Of a stretch of 56,286 nt of DNA, positions 18,430 through 27,261 are shown piece after piece. A program made the position numbers and the translations under genes. Location of the stretch: assembly GCF_013376095.1 (NCBI RefSeq), contig NZ_JAAMFN010000030.1, forward strand, positions 1 to 56,286, read 5' to 3'. The notes beneath the pieces are model-generated. The model ran no database searches, was not told where the DNA came from, and saw only the letters and a program-made list of their open reading frames with translations. This DNA is from Arthrobacter sp. SDTb3-6. GTDB taxonomy: Bacteria > Actinomycetota > Actinomycetes > Actinomycetales > Micrococcaceae. Position 1 is the first letter of the stretch; each line of letters opens with the position of its first letter.

Positions 18430-20320
18430 TCTGAAATCGTCCCGTCCGCACCCGTCCGGTCCTCGTGTACCTGCACCGTGGGGCGGGCTGGCAGTGGCGC
18501 TGCCGATGGCGTGGCGGCCGGACCTGCCGCGGTGGCCTTTTCCCTCGGTTTCAGTGACCGCAGCGCATTGAGAATGGTGGCGAGATCGACGAGTTCCTGG
18601 CTCAGCGCACCGGGCACGGCAGGTATGAGTCCAACGGCGGCCGCGGCCATCAAGCCTACGCTCAGCCCGATTCCGATCCAGATGCTTTGGACGGCAATGC
18701 CGATGGTTTTCTGGCCGATCCGTACGGACGTGGCAGCCTTGGCCAGGTCATCGACCATGATGACGACGTCGGCAGACTCGCTGGCCGCCGTGGATCCCTT
18801 TGCACCCATGGCCATGCCAACGTCGGCAGCGGCCAGCACGGGTGCGTCGTTGATGCCGTCCCCGACCATCATGACCGGGCGTGGCGACAGCATCCGGACT
18901 ACGGCGACTTTTTCCTCGGGCCGGCAGCCGGCTCGCACCTCCGCAATCCCTGCCAGGTCGGCGACATGCCCCGCTGTCGACGGTGCATCGCCGGTCACCA
19001 CCATCGTGCGTTGCACGCCCAAGCCCGCCAAGGAGGAGAGCGTTGCCTTGGCGTTTTCGCGCAGGGGATCCCTCATGATGAGGGCGCCGGCATAGGTGTG
19101 GTCAATCCCGACATAAACGGCGAACTGGCCGCCGGCAAGGTCTTCCTCGGCAATGGGCCCGCAGTCCACTTGGAGGAAGGAACGCTTTCCCACGGCAACG
19201 TGGTGCCCGTCCACCATTGCGCAGATGCCCTCGGTTGCATGTTCCACTGCTTCAGAGGGCCGTGAGAGGTCCAGGCCCCGGGCCAACGCCGCGCCGACCA
19301 CCGAGGAGGCGAGGACGTGCGAGGAATGTAGTTCCGCCGAGGCGGCGAAGGCCAGCAGCTTTCCGAAAGTGAGCGCAGGTGCCAGCCCACGGGCCGGCCT
19401 GATTTCCTCCAGTGCCAGACGTCCGTGCGTCAGTGTTCCCGTCTTGTCGAAGACCGCGGTCCGGATCTGGGTGAGCTGTTCAAGGGTTCCGCCATCTTTG
19501 ACAATGATCCCGTTTCTGGCTGCCCTGCTCATGCCGCCGAGAAATGCCACGGGGCGGCGATCAGCAGCGGGCAGGGGGTGGCCACGACGAGCACTTCCGC
19601 GAATCGCAGCGCCTGGCCGCTGATCAACCAGGCCACGCCGCCAAGGACCAGTCCCAGGACTGTGAAGGGGACCGCATAGCGGTCCGCGAGGCGGACCACA
19701 GGTGCCCCGCTGGCGGCTGCATCCCGGACCAGGGCCACAATTCGGCTGTATTGTGAGTGTTCTGCGGCCGCGGTGGCAGCAAGCCGCACGGCGGCCGCGC
19801 CATTGCCGGAACCGCTGAGAACGCTCCCGCCCCGGACCAACTCCACCGGCAGGCTTTCGCCCGTAATGGCGGACTCGTCGAAGGACCCGGCGGCGGAGAG
19901 CAGCCTTCCGTCGACCGGCACCACCTCGGCCGGGCGGAGCACCAGGACATCCCCCGGCACGATCTGGGTTGCAGCGACATCTTCCAGCTTCCCTCCGGGT
20001 TGCTCCCGGTGCGCTGTTTGTGGGACACGGTCCAGCAGCGCACTGAGCTCGCCCTTGGCCCGCGCCGTGGCATAGTCTTCCAGTGCCGAGCCTCCATAGA
20101 GCATCAGCACCACGATCAGGGCCGCAATGTATTCGCCGACTGCGACAGTACTGACAATGGCGGTGAGAGCCAGGATGTCAACTCCCCAGCGGCCGTGGAC
20201 CATGTCACGGATCATGACCGCCCCGCGCTGAACGGCGGCGGCCCCGGCGAAAACGCTGCCCAGGACTTGGGCACGGCCCTGGTGGCCCAGAACCCATAAC
20301 ATCAGGACAACGCCGCCCAC
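18426..20320 (-). pseudogene. P1B-type metal ATPase interrupted by a -1 frameshift
   Basis: Two minus-strand frames together encode one metal-transporting ATPase. Part 1 (20320-19529) has four membrane helices, the actuator motif AITGESLPVE and the TM segment ATPCPLLIAAP. Part 2 (19550-18426) continues with AFLGGMSRAARNGIIVKDGG, DKTGTLTHG and MMVGDGINDAPVLAAADVG. The frame changes at about 19550, where one C or G seems to be missing from CCGTGG; adding it restores A-A-P-V-A-F-L-G-G. No ATG, GTG or TTG with a ribosome-binding site precedes the GTG at 20320. The TM6 motif is TPCP, not CPC, as in the P1B-5 group. A sequencing error at the GC run remains possible. Confidence 0.8.
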
Positions 20321-20410
20321 AAGGAGAGTGGCTGCGAACGTGGGGTGGCGGTGGATGAAGCCCCCTGATGCCGCGCGTGATCTGCCCCGCCGTTGGCTGT
20401 CGATGGCTGT

Positions 20411-20866
20411 CTACTCCGGCCCGTTGACGACGACCACGGGACAGTGGGCGTGGGCGACGCAGGCCGCGGACACTGATCCCAGCCGCAGTCCGAGGAACCC
20501 GCCGCGGCCACGCCGGCCCAGTATCAGAAAACGGGCGTTGGCGCTTTCTTCCACGAGGATCTGGCCTGGATGGCCGTACCTGATGCCAATGGACATCCCG
20601 GAAGGACGTTCCGGACCAAAGGCACGCTCTACGGCGTCGTCTACCAACCGGGTGGCTTCACGTTCGAGCAGGTCGGCCTCCGGAAAGCCGCCAACGGGAA
20701 TTTGGGCCGCGAAGTAGATGTCCGAGCGGCTCCAGCAACTGATGGCCACCAGTGGCAGGTTTAGGGCTGCGGACAAGTCTGCTGCGGTTTGCAAGGTGCC
20801 AGTGGAGTAGTCAGAGCCGTCAATGCCAACGACAATGCGCTGTGAACGGTGCGTTGCGGGGTTCAT
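20411..20866 (-). CDS. Universal stress protein (single UspA domain)
   Basis: A 151-residue UspA-domain protein with IVVGIDGSDYSTGTLQTA at the N-terminus and LGRRGRGGFLGLRLGSVSAA as nucleotide-binding loop. ATG 20866 lies 7 bp after the stop of the reductase gene before it, so the two share a transcript. The metal ATPase frame follows after about 90 bp. Confidence 0.92.
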   Translation of the reverse strand: MNPATHRSQRIVVGIDGSDYSTGTLQTAADLSAALNLPLVAISCWSRSDIYFAAQIPVGGFPEADLLEREATRLVDDAVERAFGPERPSGMSIGIRYGHPGQILVEESANARFLILGRRGRGGFLGLRLGSVSAACVAHAHCPVVVVNGPE

Positions 20867-20873
20867 GGCTGTC

Positions 20874-21515
20874 CTATGGGAGGATTTTCAGGGACGTGTC
20901 CCAGTTGAAGTTGTCCTGGTCAGGGCTGAGCTGCAGGCCCATCACAAGGAGCATGATGGCCTCGAGTTCACGTGCCCTGCGCAGCGGACCGACGTCGATG
21001 GGACGCAGTCCCGAGGCCGCCGCGACGGCACTGACCTTGACCTTGGCCTGTTCGGAGTCTCCGGAGATGAAGACGTCCAGGGGGAGTCCGGCTACGGATC
21101 CTGCCTCCAACGGCTTGGCCAGACAGGTGTTGAAGGCCTTGACAATGTGGGCGTCCGGACTGGCGTGCCGTGCGATTTCCTCGACCGCGGAAGTCCCGGC
21201 CGGGACCAGCAGGCGGTCGAAGGTGGACAGGTCAACGGGATTGCTGATGTCGACGATGACCTTTCCGGCCAATGCCTCGCCGTAGACAAGCACCGTGTTT
21301 TTGCCCTCCTCGAAGGGTACGGCAAGGAACACTATTCCTCCTTCGATGGCTGCGCCTTCGCCGCCGCCTTGCGCTCCGGCACCCAGAAATTCGACGAGCT
21401 CCCGGGTCTTTTGACCGTTGCGCCCCAGTATTTGCACTGAATGCCTGCCCGCAAGCATGCGGACCGCTATGGCCCGGGCCATGTGCCCGCTGCCGATGAT
21501 GGTGACTTGTTCCAT
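20874..21515 (-). CDS. NAD(P)-binding reductase, F420-dependent NADP reductase-like
   Basis: A 213-residue single-Rossmann protein. The N-terminal glycine motif is TIIGSGHMARAIAVRMLAG, followed by the segments GIVFLAVPF and VIVDISNPVD and by IVKAFNTCLA, all typical of the Fno/COG2085 group that uses NADPH with F420 or acts on other substrates. Use of F420 is not shown by the sequence alone. It lies 11 bp after the zinc dehydrogenase and 7 bp before a usp gene, in a four-gene minus-strand operon headed by the dehydrogenase. Confidence 0.82.
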   Translation of the reverse strand: MEQVTIIGSGHMARAIAVRMLAGRHSVQILGRNGQKTRELVEFLGAGAQGGGEGAAIEGGIVFLAVPFEEGKNTVLVYGEALAGKVIVDISNPVDLSTFDRLLVPAGTSAVEEIARHASPDAHIVKAFNTCLAKPLEAGSVAGLPLDVFISGDSEQAKVKVSAVAAASGLRPIDVGPLRRARELEAIMLLVMGLQLSPDQDNFNWDTSLKILP

Positions 21516-21526
21516 GGTGGCGCCTT

Positions 21527-22597
21527 TCAGGACTGGACGGGAACGCGTTCGATGATGACCTTCAGGGCCTTCGTTTCCGCGGCTCGGGCAAAGGTGTCGT
21601 AGGCCTCAAGCGCCTGGTCGAAGGTGAAGGTGTGGGTGGCGAACTTGGCCGCCGGGATTTTGTGCCGGGCCACGAGCTTGAGCAGCATCGGGGTGGTGTT
21701 GGTATTGACCAGGCCCATGCTGATGTTGATGTTCCTGATCCACAGTTCCTGGAGGGGAAGCGCGACGCCGGTGCCGTGGACGCCGACATTGGCAACGTGG
21801 CCGCCCGGGCGGACCAGGGCAAGGGCCATGGAAAAGGTTTCAGGCAGGCCTACGGCCTCAATGGCCACGTCCACCCCTGCACCATCAGTCATGGCGGTTA
21901 CCTTTTCCTGCCACCCGGTGCTGCCGGAGTCGACGGCATCCGTAGCCCCAAACTCCATTGCCTGACGAAGCCTGTTGGCGTCGCGGTCAATCGCGACGAT
22001 GGTTCCGGCACCGCACAATCCGGCCGTGGTGATGGCGGCCAACCCCACGGGGCCGGACCCGATGACGGCAACGACGTCCCCCGGGCTCACCTTGCCGGCG
22101 AGGACGCCGATCTCAAAGCCGGTGGGGAGAATGTCGGAGAGCATGACTGCTTCGACGTTGCTGACGCCCTCCGGGACTTTGTACAGGGAGTTGTCTGCAT
22201 AGGGAACCCGGACATACTCTGCCTGCGTACCGTCGATGAGGTGACCGAAGACCCAGCCGATGCCTGCCTGGCCCTCTTCGCCCAGGCAGTGGGAATAGAG
22301 GCCCGAACGGCAGTTCGGGCAGTGGCCGCAGGACTTGATGCAGGAAATCAGCACCCGGTCGTCCACCACAAAATCGTGCACTCCCGGACCAGTTTCCACC
22401 ACCGTGCCCACTCCTTCGTGGCCAAGGATTCGCCCCGGCTGCACGGCGGGGACATCGCCCTTGAGGATGTGAAGGTCGGTGCCGCAAATGGTGGTGGTGT
22501 CAACTTGGACTATGGCGTCGCCTGGGTTGAGGACCTCAGGACGGGGTGCCTCCGACCAGGACATGCTGCCGGGGCCATGGTAGATCAGCGCTTTCAT
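21527..22597 (-). CDS. Zinc-dependent alcohol dehydrogenase (MDR family)
   Basis: A 356-residue medium-chain dehydrogenase. Catalytic zinc ligands lie in TICGTDLHI and GRILGHEGVG; the structural zinc site is CIKSCGHCPNCRSGLYSHC; the Rossmann motif is VIGSGPVGLAAI near residue 170. The substrate is probably a short alcohol or aldehyde, with NAD as cofactor. The start at 22597 (MKALIYHGPG) is the family start; the upstream extension to 22651 is not. It heads the operon with the Fno-like reductase, usp and metal ATPase, and has a DevR-like box 84 bp upstream. Confidence 0.9.
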   Translation of the reverse strand: MKALIYHGPGSMSWSEAPRPEVLNPGDAIVQVDTTTICGTDLHILKGDVPAVQPGRILGHEGVGTVVETGPGVHDFVVDDRVLISCIKSCGHCPNCRSGLYSHCLGEEGQAGIGWVFGHLIDGTQAEYVRVPYADNSLYKVPEGVSNVEAVMLSDILPTGFEIGVLAGKVSPGDVVAVIGSGPVGLAAITTAGLCGAGTIVAIDRDANRLRQAMEFGATDAVDSGSTGWQEKVTAMTDGAGVDVAIEAVGLPETFSMALALVRPGGHVANVGVHGTGVALPLQELWIRNINISMGLVNTNTTPMLLKLVARHKIPAAKFATHTFTFDQALEAYDTFARAAETKALKVIIERVPVQS

Positions 22598-22651
22598 GAT
22601 GGGTCCATTCGTCGGGTGCCGGCTCGGGCGGCTGCGGGGCCGATATCCCAA

Positions 22652-22694
22652 ACGCTACGGCGGACGTACGCCGGTGGTTAGGGTCTTTGGGCCC
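22652..22694 (-). promoter_or_regulatory. DevR-like box and -10 hexamer for the zinc dehydrogenase operon
   Basis: GGGTCTTTGGGCCC (22681-22694, plus strand) matches the DevR core in 11 of 14 positions. On the minus strand TAGCGT (22657-22652) begins exactly 23 nt beyond the box. The predicted start near 22645 gives a leader of about 48 nt before ATG 22597. The box lies in the gap after PPOX paralogue 2 ends at 22708. Confidence 0.65.
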
Positions 22695-22707
22695 CTTGGC
22701 CGCGGGC

Positions 22708-23178
22708 CTATTCCGGCGCTGCGCGGTGCGTATTTGCCTGGGCGGTCCACCATTCCGCAGGCTGGGTGACTTGGAACCGGCGCCCCGTCACCGCTGTTGG
22801 CACGATGCGCACAAAATTGTCCTTCCGGCCCGAATGCCACGGGAAGAGCCGGAGCGAAAAACTGTCGAGCAGGTCTTCGGTGGACGTGAGCAGTTGGCCT
22901 GAGCCCTTGACCACCACACTCCAGGCAATGCCCGTGTCCGGGTCGACGCCGTCGGCTTCCAACGCGACCGGGTGGCCGCCACGGACGGCTGTGAGTTTGG
23001 TGCCTTCGCCGGTCCGAAAGATGAGCGTGCCGTGGTCCACGGTGTAATTGATGGGGAAGATGTCCGGATGGTCCCCGTCCCACACTGCGAGCCGGCCCAC
23101 GGATACGCCGCGAAGCAGGGCCCAGCATTCGTGGATGGCCAGGTCTTCCGTTCGTGTGGCTGCTGGTTTGTGCGTCAT
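22708..23178 (-). CDS. PPOX-family split-barrel flavoprotein-like protein (paralogue 2)
   Basis: A 156-residue paralogue of the proteins at 1928 and 26839, with CWALLRGVSVGRLAVWDGD, DIFPINYTVDH and IAWSVVVKGSGQL, then VTGRRFQV. The same FMN/F420 split-barrel fold is expected. ATG 23178 follows a -10-like hexamer by 6 nt and has no Shine-Dalgarno, so translation is probably leaderless. It is divergent from the sensor kinase gene. Confidence 0.83.
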   Translation of the reverse strand: MTHKPAATRTEDLAIHECWALLRGVSVGRLAVWDGDHPDIFPINYTVDHGTLIFRTGEGTKLTAVRGGHPVALEADGVDPDTGIAWSVVVKGSGQLLTSTEDLLDSFSLRLFPWHSGRKDNFVRIVPTAVTGRRFQVTQPAEWWTAQANTHRAAPE

Positions 23179-23184
23179 GGGCTG

Positions 23185-23227
23185 AGCGTATGGCATCCTG
23201 CCCTGTCCCGGTAGGGCCATAGGGCCC
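23185..23227 (-). promoter_or_regulatory. DevR-like box and -10 hexamer for PPOX paralogue 2
   Basis: On the minus strand GGGCCCTATGGCCC (23227-23214), 23 nt, TACGCT (23190-23185), 6 nt, then ATG 23178. The box shares 9 of 14 positions with the mycobacterial core but 13 of 14 with the box of the usp gene at 29079. Confidence 0.65.
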
Positions 23228-23237
23228 GTCCGGCCCA

Positions 23238-25048
<1,811 letters not shown>

Positions 25049-25063
25049 ACGTACCCCTCGGGA

Positions 25064-25720
25064 CTATTTCCGGGTGATGTAGACGGCTGCCTGCGTCCGC
25101 CGCTCGAAACCAAGCTTGGCCAATAGCGAGGAAACGTAGTTCTTGACCGTCTTCTCGGCGAGGAAGAGCTCCTGGCCGATTTGGCGGTTGGTCATGCCTT
25201 GTCCTATCAGTGCCAGGACCCTGCGCTCCTGGGCTGTCAGGGTGGCGGTGCGGGGATCCAGCTGGGCGGGCTCACTGAGCCCTTCAATGATCTTCTGCCG
25301 AAGGCCCCGGTCGAAGAGCGATTCGCCGTGGGCAGCGAGCTTGATCGCCGTGACCAGGTCAGTGCCGCCGATTTCCTTCAGGACGTACCCGGACGCGCCG
25401 GCCAGCACGGCCCCCCTGAGGGCTTGTTCGTCGTCGTAGCTGGTCAGGATCAGGCACTTGAGGGAGGGGTCAACGGAGCGCACGTCACGGCACACCTCAA
25501 TGCCGGTACCGTCGGGCAGCCGGGCATCGAGCACGGAGACGTCAGGGCGCAGCGCCGGGATCAGCCTGGCCGCTTCCGCCGCGGAGCCGGACGAACCCAC
25601 CACTGTGAAGCCATGTCCCTCCAGCAGGTCCTGGAGTCCCAACCTCACGAGTTCGTGGTCGTCAAGGACGAAGACGCGGATGGCCGGCGGAGCGCCGGAG
25701 GCCTGCCGTGCTGTGTCCAT
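25064..25720 (-). CDS. devR: DevR/DosR-type NarL-family response regulator
   Basis: A 218-residue regulator. The receiver domain has the acidic pair in VFVLDDHE, phospho-acceptor Asp65 in SVLDARLPDGTG and LTSYDD. A LuxR-type helix-turn-helix follows at about residues 150-210. Its recognition segment LAEKTVKNYVSSLLAKLG is, as I recall the sequence, almost the same as in M. tuberculosis DevR, including the Lys and Asn that contact the GGGAC half-site. ATG 25720 has GAGGGA upstream; ATG 25738 is an alternative. It is convergent to devS, not in an operon with it, and is the obvious activator for the boxes listed here. Confidence 0.93.
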   Translation of the reverse strand: MDTARQASGAPPAIRVFVLDDHELVRLGLQDLLEGHGFTVVGSSGSAAEAARLIPALRPDVSVLDARLPDGTGIEVCRDVRSVDPSLKCLILTSYDDEQALRGAVLAGASGYVLKEIGGTDLVTAIKLAAHGESLFDRGLRQKIIEGLSEPAQLDPRTATLTAQERRVLALIGQGMTNRQIGQELFLAEKTVKNYVSSLLAKLGFERRTQAAVYITRK

Positions 25721-25756
25721 GGTTTCCCTCACTTCCATCGCTTAAGCGTGCCAGCC

Positions 25757-25770
25757 CCACCTGAAGGTGG
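25757..25770. promoter_or_regulatory. 14-bp palindrome CCACCT-GA-AGGTGG upstream of devR
   Basis: The perfect 6-bp arms lie 18 bp before ATG 25738 and 36 bp before ATG 25720. Between them and 25738 lies CACGCT (25750-25745), a -10-like hexamer 6 nt from that ATG. The palindrome would fall in the promoter spacer, where a repressor could act, or it could be a short hairpin after the DUF3040 gene. Confidence 0.35.
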
Positions 25771-25855
25771 CGCTGAACCAGGTGCAAATTTTGATGCCGC
25801 TGGCGAAGGCCCATTCTCCAACAGGCAGGTCCGCCGGGCAAGGCGTCCTGGCAGG

Positions 25856-26182
25856 TTACTGGTCTGCGGCCTTCCTGTCGTGGGCCGCATTCCAGACATG
25901 TGCACGCCGCGTGCCGAAAGGGGTGCGCGGAGGCGACGCGACAAACGCGCCGGCAGTCATTGCGGCAAAGGCCACGGCGCCCATGGGGGCTGACCTGAAG
26001 GCAAGGGCAAGGACCATCAGGGCGATGCCAATTCCCATGCCTGCTGTGCCCAGCACGAGGCGACAGACAGCGCTGCCCGGTTTGCCGGGCGCGCCCAACG
26101 CCCGCGCCAGTCGGGGGCTTCCATCCTTTAAGTCCTCTTCGAGTTCGTGAAGGATGCGCAATTCATGCTCAGAGAGTTCCAT
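25856..26182 (-). CDS. DUF3040 small membrane protein
   Basis: A 108-residue protein. It starts MELSEHELRILHELEEDLK, the DUF3040 signature of actinobacteria, and has two adjacent membrane helices at about residues 38-80 followed by a charged tail. GGAAGG precedes ATG 26182. Function unknown; DUF3040 genes are scattered in actinobacterial genomes and are not confined to the hypoxia regulon. Confidence 0.88.
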   Translation of the reverse strand: MELSEHELRILHELEEDLKDGSPRLARALGAPGKPGSAVCRLVLGTAGMGIGIALMVLALAFRSAPMGAVAFAAMTAGAFVASPPRTPFGTRRAHVWNAAHDRKAADQ

Positions 26183-26245
26183 GATGCCTTCCTTGGGTCT
26201 TTCCTCAGTTGTGAATACGAAGCAATGGCGAGGCGTCAGCGGCCT

Positions 26246-26263
26246 GGCCCCGTTAACGGGGCC
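26246..26263. terminator. Perfect 18-bp palindrome after the SPW gene
   Basis: GGCCCCGTTAACGGGGCC is fully self-complementary. It lies 22 bp after the stop of the SPW-repeat gene (26285) and 64 bp before the DUF3040 start, both on the minus strand. It could be a terminator hairpin without a U tract, or an operator. Confidence 0.4.
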
Positions 26264-26284
26264 GGCCGGCGCTTCCCGTTCCCC

Positions 26285-26641
26285 TTAGTGCGATGGGATC
26301 GCGTGGTGGTGGGCGGCAGTGCTCGGGCTGATGGCCAGGCCGGTGGCAACCACCACAACGGCCCCGGCGATCCATGACGTCCAGGCCGCTCCGGAGTGTC
26401 CAGTGTAGGATCCGGCCCAGGGTGAAACGACCAGGGCTGCGCCCAGGACGACCTGTAGCCACTCAATCCATGGCGCGTCCGGTGCGGCAAGGTTGACTGC
26501 ACCGCTGGCTGCGATGAGCACGCCGAGGGCAACCATCAGCCACGTCGATGACGTGGTCTGTGTTGTCCAGAGTGTGGAAAGGGCGGCCACTGCTCCTGCC
26601 GCCACGGCAGCCCAGTCCTGCCAACGGGTCCATTTCTTCAT
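26285..26641 (-). CDS. SPW-repeat membrane protein
   Basis: A 118-residue protein with four membrane helices arranged as two SPW repeats: KKWTRWQDWAAVAAG with the first pair, then WIEWLQVVLGAALVVSPWAG with the second. SPW proteins are small bacterial membrane proteins of unknown function. AAGGAGG lies about nine bases before ATG 26641. Two abutting DevR-like boxes upstream place it in the same regulon. Confidence 0.87.
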   Translation of the reverse strand: MKKWTRWQDWAAVAAGAVAALSTLWTTQTTSSTWLMVALGVLIAASGAVNLAAPDAPWIEWLQVVLGAALVVSPWAGSYTGHSGAAWTSWIAGAVVVVATGLAISPSTAAHHHAIPSH

Positions 26642-26689
26642 GGGAACCTACCTCCTTGATGGTTGCCCGCCCGGTGGCGGGATATTTCC

Positions 26690-26732
26690 ATGGTCGCTCC
26701 GGCAATGGCCCAAAGCCACGGTCCAAAGTCCC
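26690..26732 (-). promoter_or_regulatory. Two abutting DevR-like boxes and -10 hexamer for the SPW gene
   Basis: GGGACTTTGGACCG (26732-26719, minus strand) matches the DevR core in 11 of 14 positions and has the best left half-site in the window. GTGGCTTTGGGCCA (26719-26706) abuts it. From the first box 23 nt leads to GACCAT (26695-26690), which keeps A2 and T6. The strong Shine-Dalgarno before 26641 shows that this transcript has a leader. Confidence 0.62.
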
Positions 26733-26789
26733 CAATGCGGGGTGGATGTTCGGTACCGGTTCCCGGCGGTTGTATAAAGTGTGCAACAG

Positions 26790-26832
26790 TGGACCTTGGA
26801 CCCTAGGCACCAGCACGGATCGGCGCCATGAT
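26790..26832 (+). promoter_or_regulatory. DevR-like box and -10 hexamer for PPOX paralogue 3
   Basis: TGGACCTTGGACCC (26790-26803) matches 10 of 14 core positions. Exactly 23 nt later comes CATGAT (26827-26832), then 6 nt and ATG 26839. No Shine-Dalgarno fits, so the mRNA is probably leaderless. Confidence 0.7.
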
Positions 26833-26838
26833 CAGTCC

Positions 26839-27261
26839 ATGAACCGTGATGAGGATCCTGGAGTTGTCTTGACCTGTGACGAGGCTTGGAGGCTGCTTGA
26901 GGGCAGCCGGTTTGGCCGGCTGGCCGTGAGCGTCGCCAACCAACCGGACGTTTTTCCGCTGAATTTCTTCGCTTCGGGGGACAAGGTCTGGATCCGGACC
27001 AATCCAGGCAGCAAGCTTGCCGAGCTGACCATTAATTCCCGGGTTGCGTTTGAGGCCGACGAAGTCAGCGACGGTGCCGCCTGGAGCGTCGTGGTCAAAG
27101 GCACCGCCAGAATCCTGGAGTCCCAAACGGAAATTGACGCCGCCGACCGTCTCCCGCTTGAGCCCTGGCTTAAAACCCGCAAGTGGACGTACGTGGAAAT
27201 CACCCCATCCAGCGTGAGCGGACGTAAGTTCCAGCTGGGTGCGGAGCCGGAGCGCTACTAA
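26839..27261 (+). CDS. PPOX-family split-barrel flavoprotein-like protein (paralogue 3)
   Basis: A 140-residue paralogue, somewhat shorter than the other two. It has CDEAWRLLEGSRFGRLAVSV, DVFPLNFFASG and AAWSVVVKGTARI, with VSGRKFQLG at the end. The start at 26839 is set by the box geometry and by family similarity; the long in-frame extension to 26548 is upstream of the promoter and is not coding. The last 4 bp overlap the convergent AarF-like gene. Confidence 0.83.
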   Translation: MNRDEDPGVVLTCDEAWRLLEGSRFGRLAVSVANQPDVFPLNFFASGDKVWIRTNPGSKLAELTINSRVAFEADEVSDGAAWSVVVKGTARILESQTEIDAADRLPLEPWLKTRKWTYVEITPSSVSGRKFQLGAEPERY

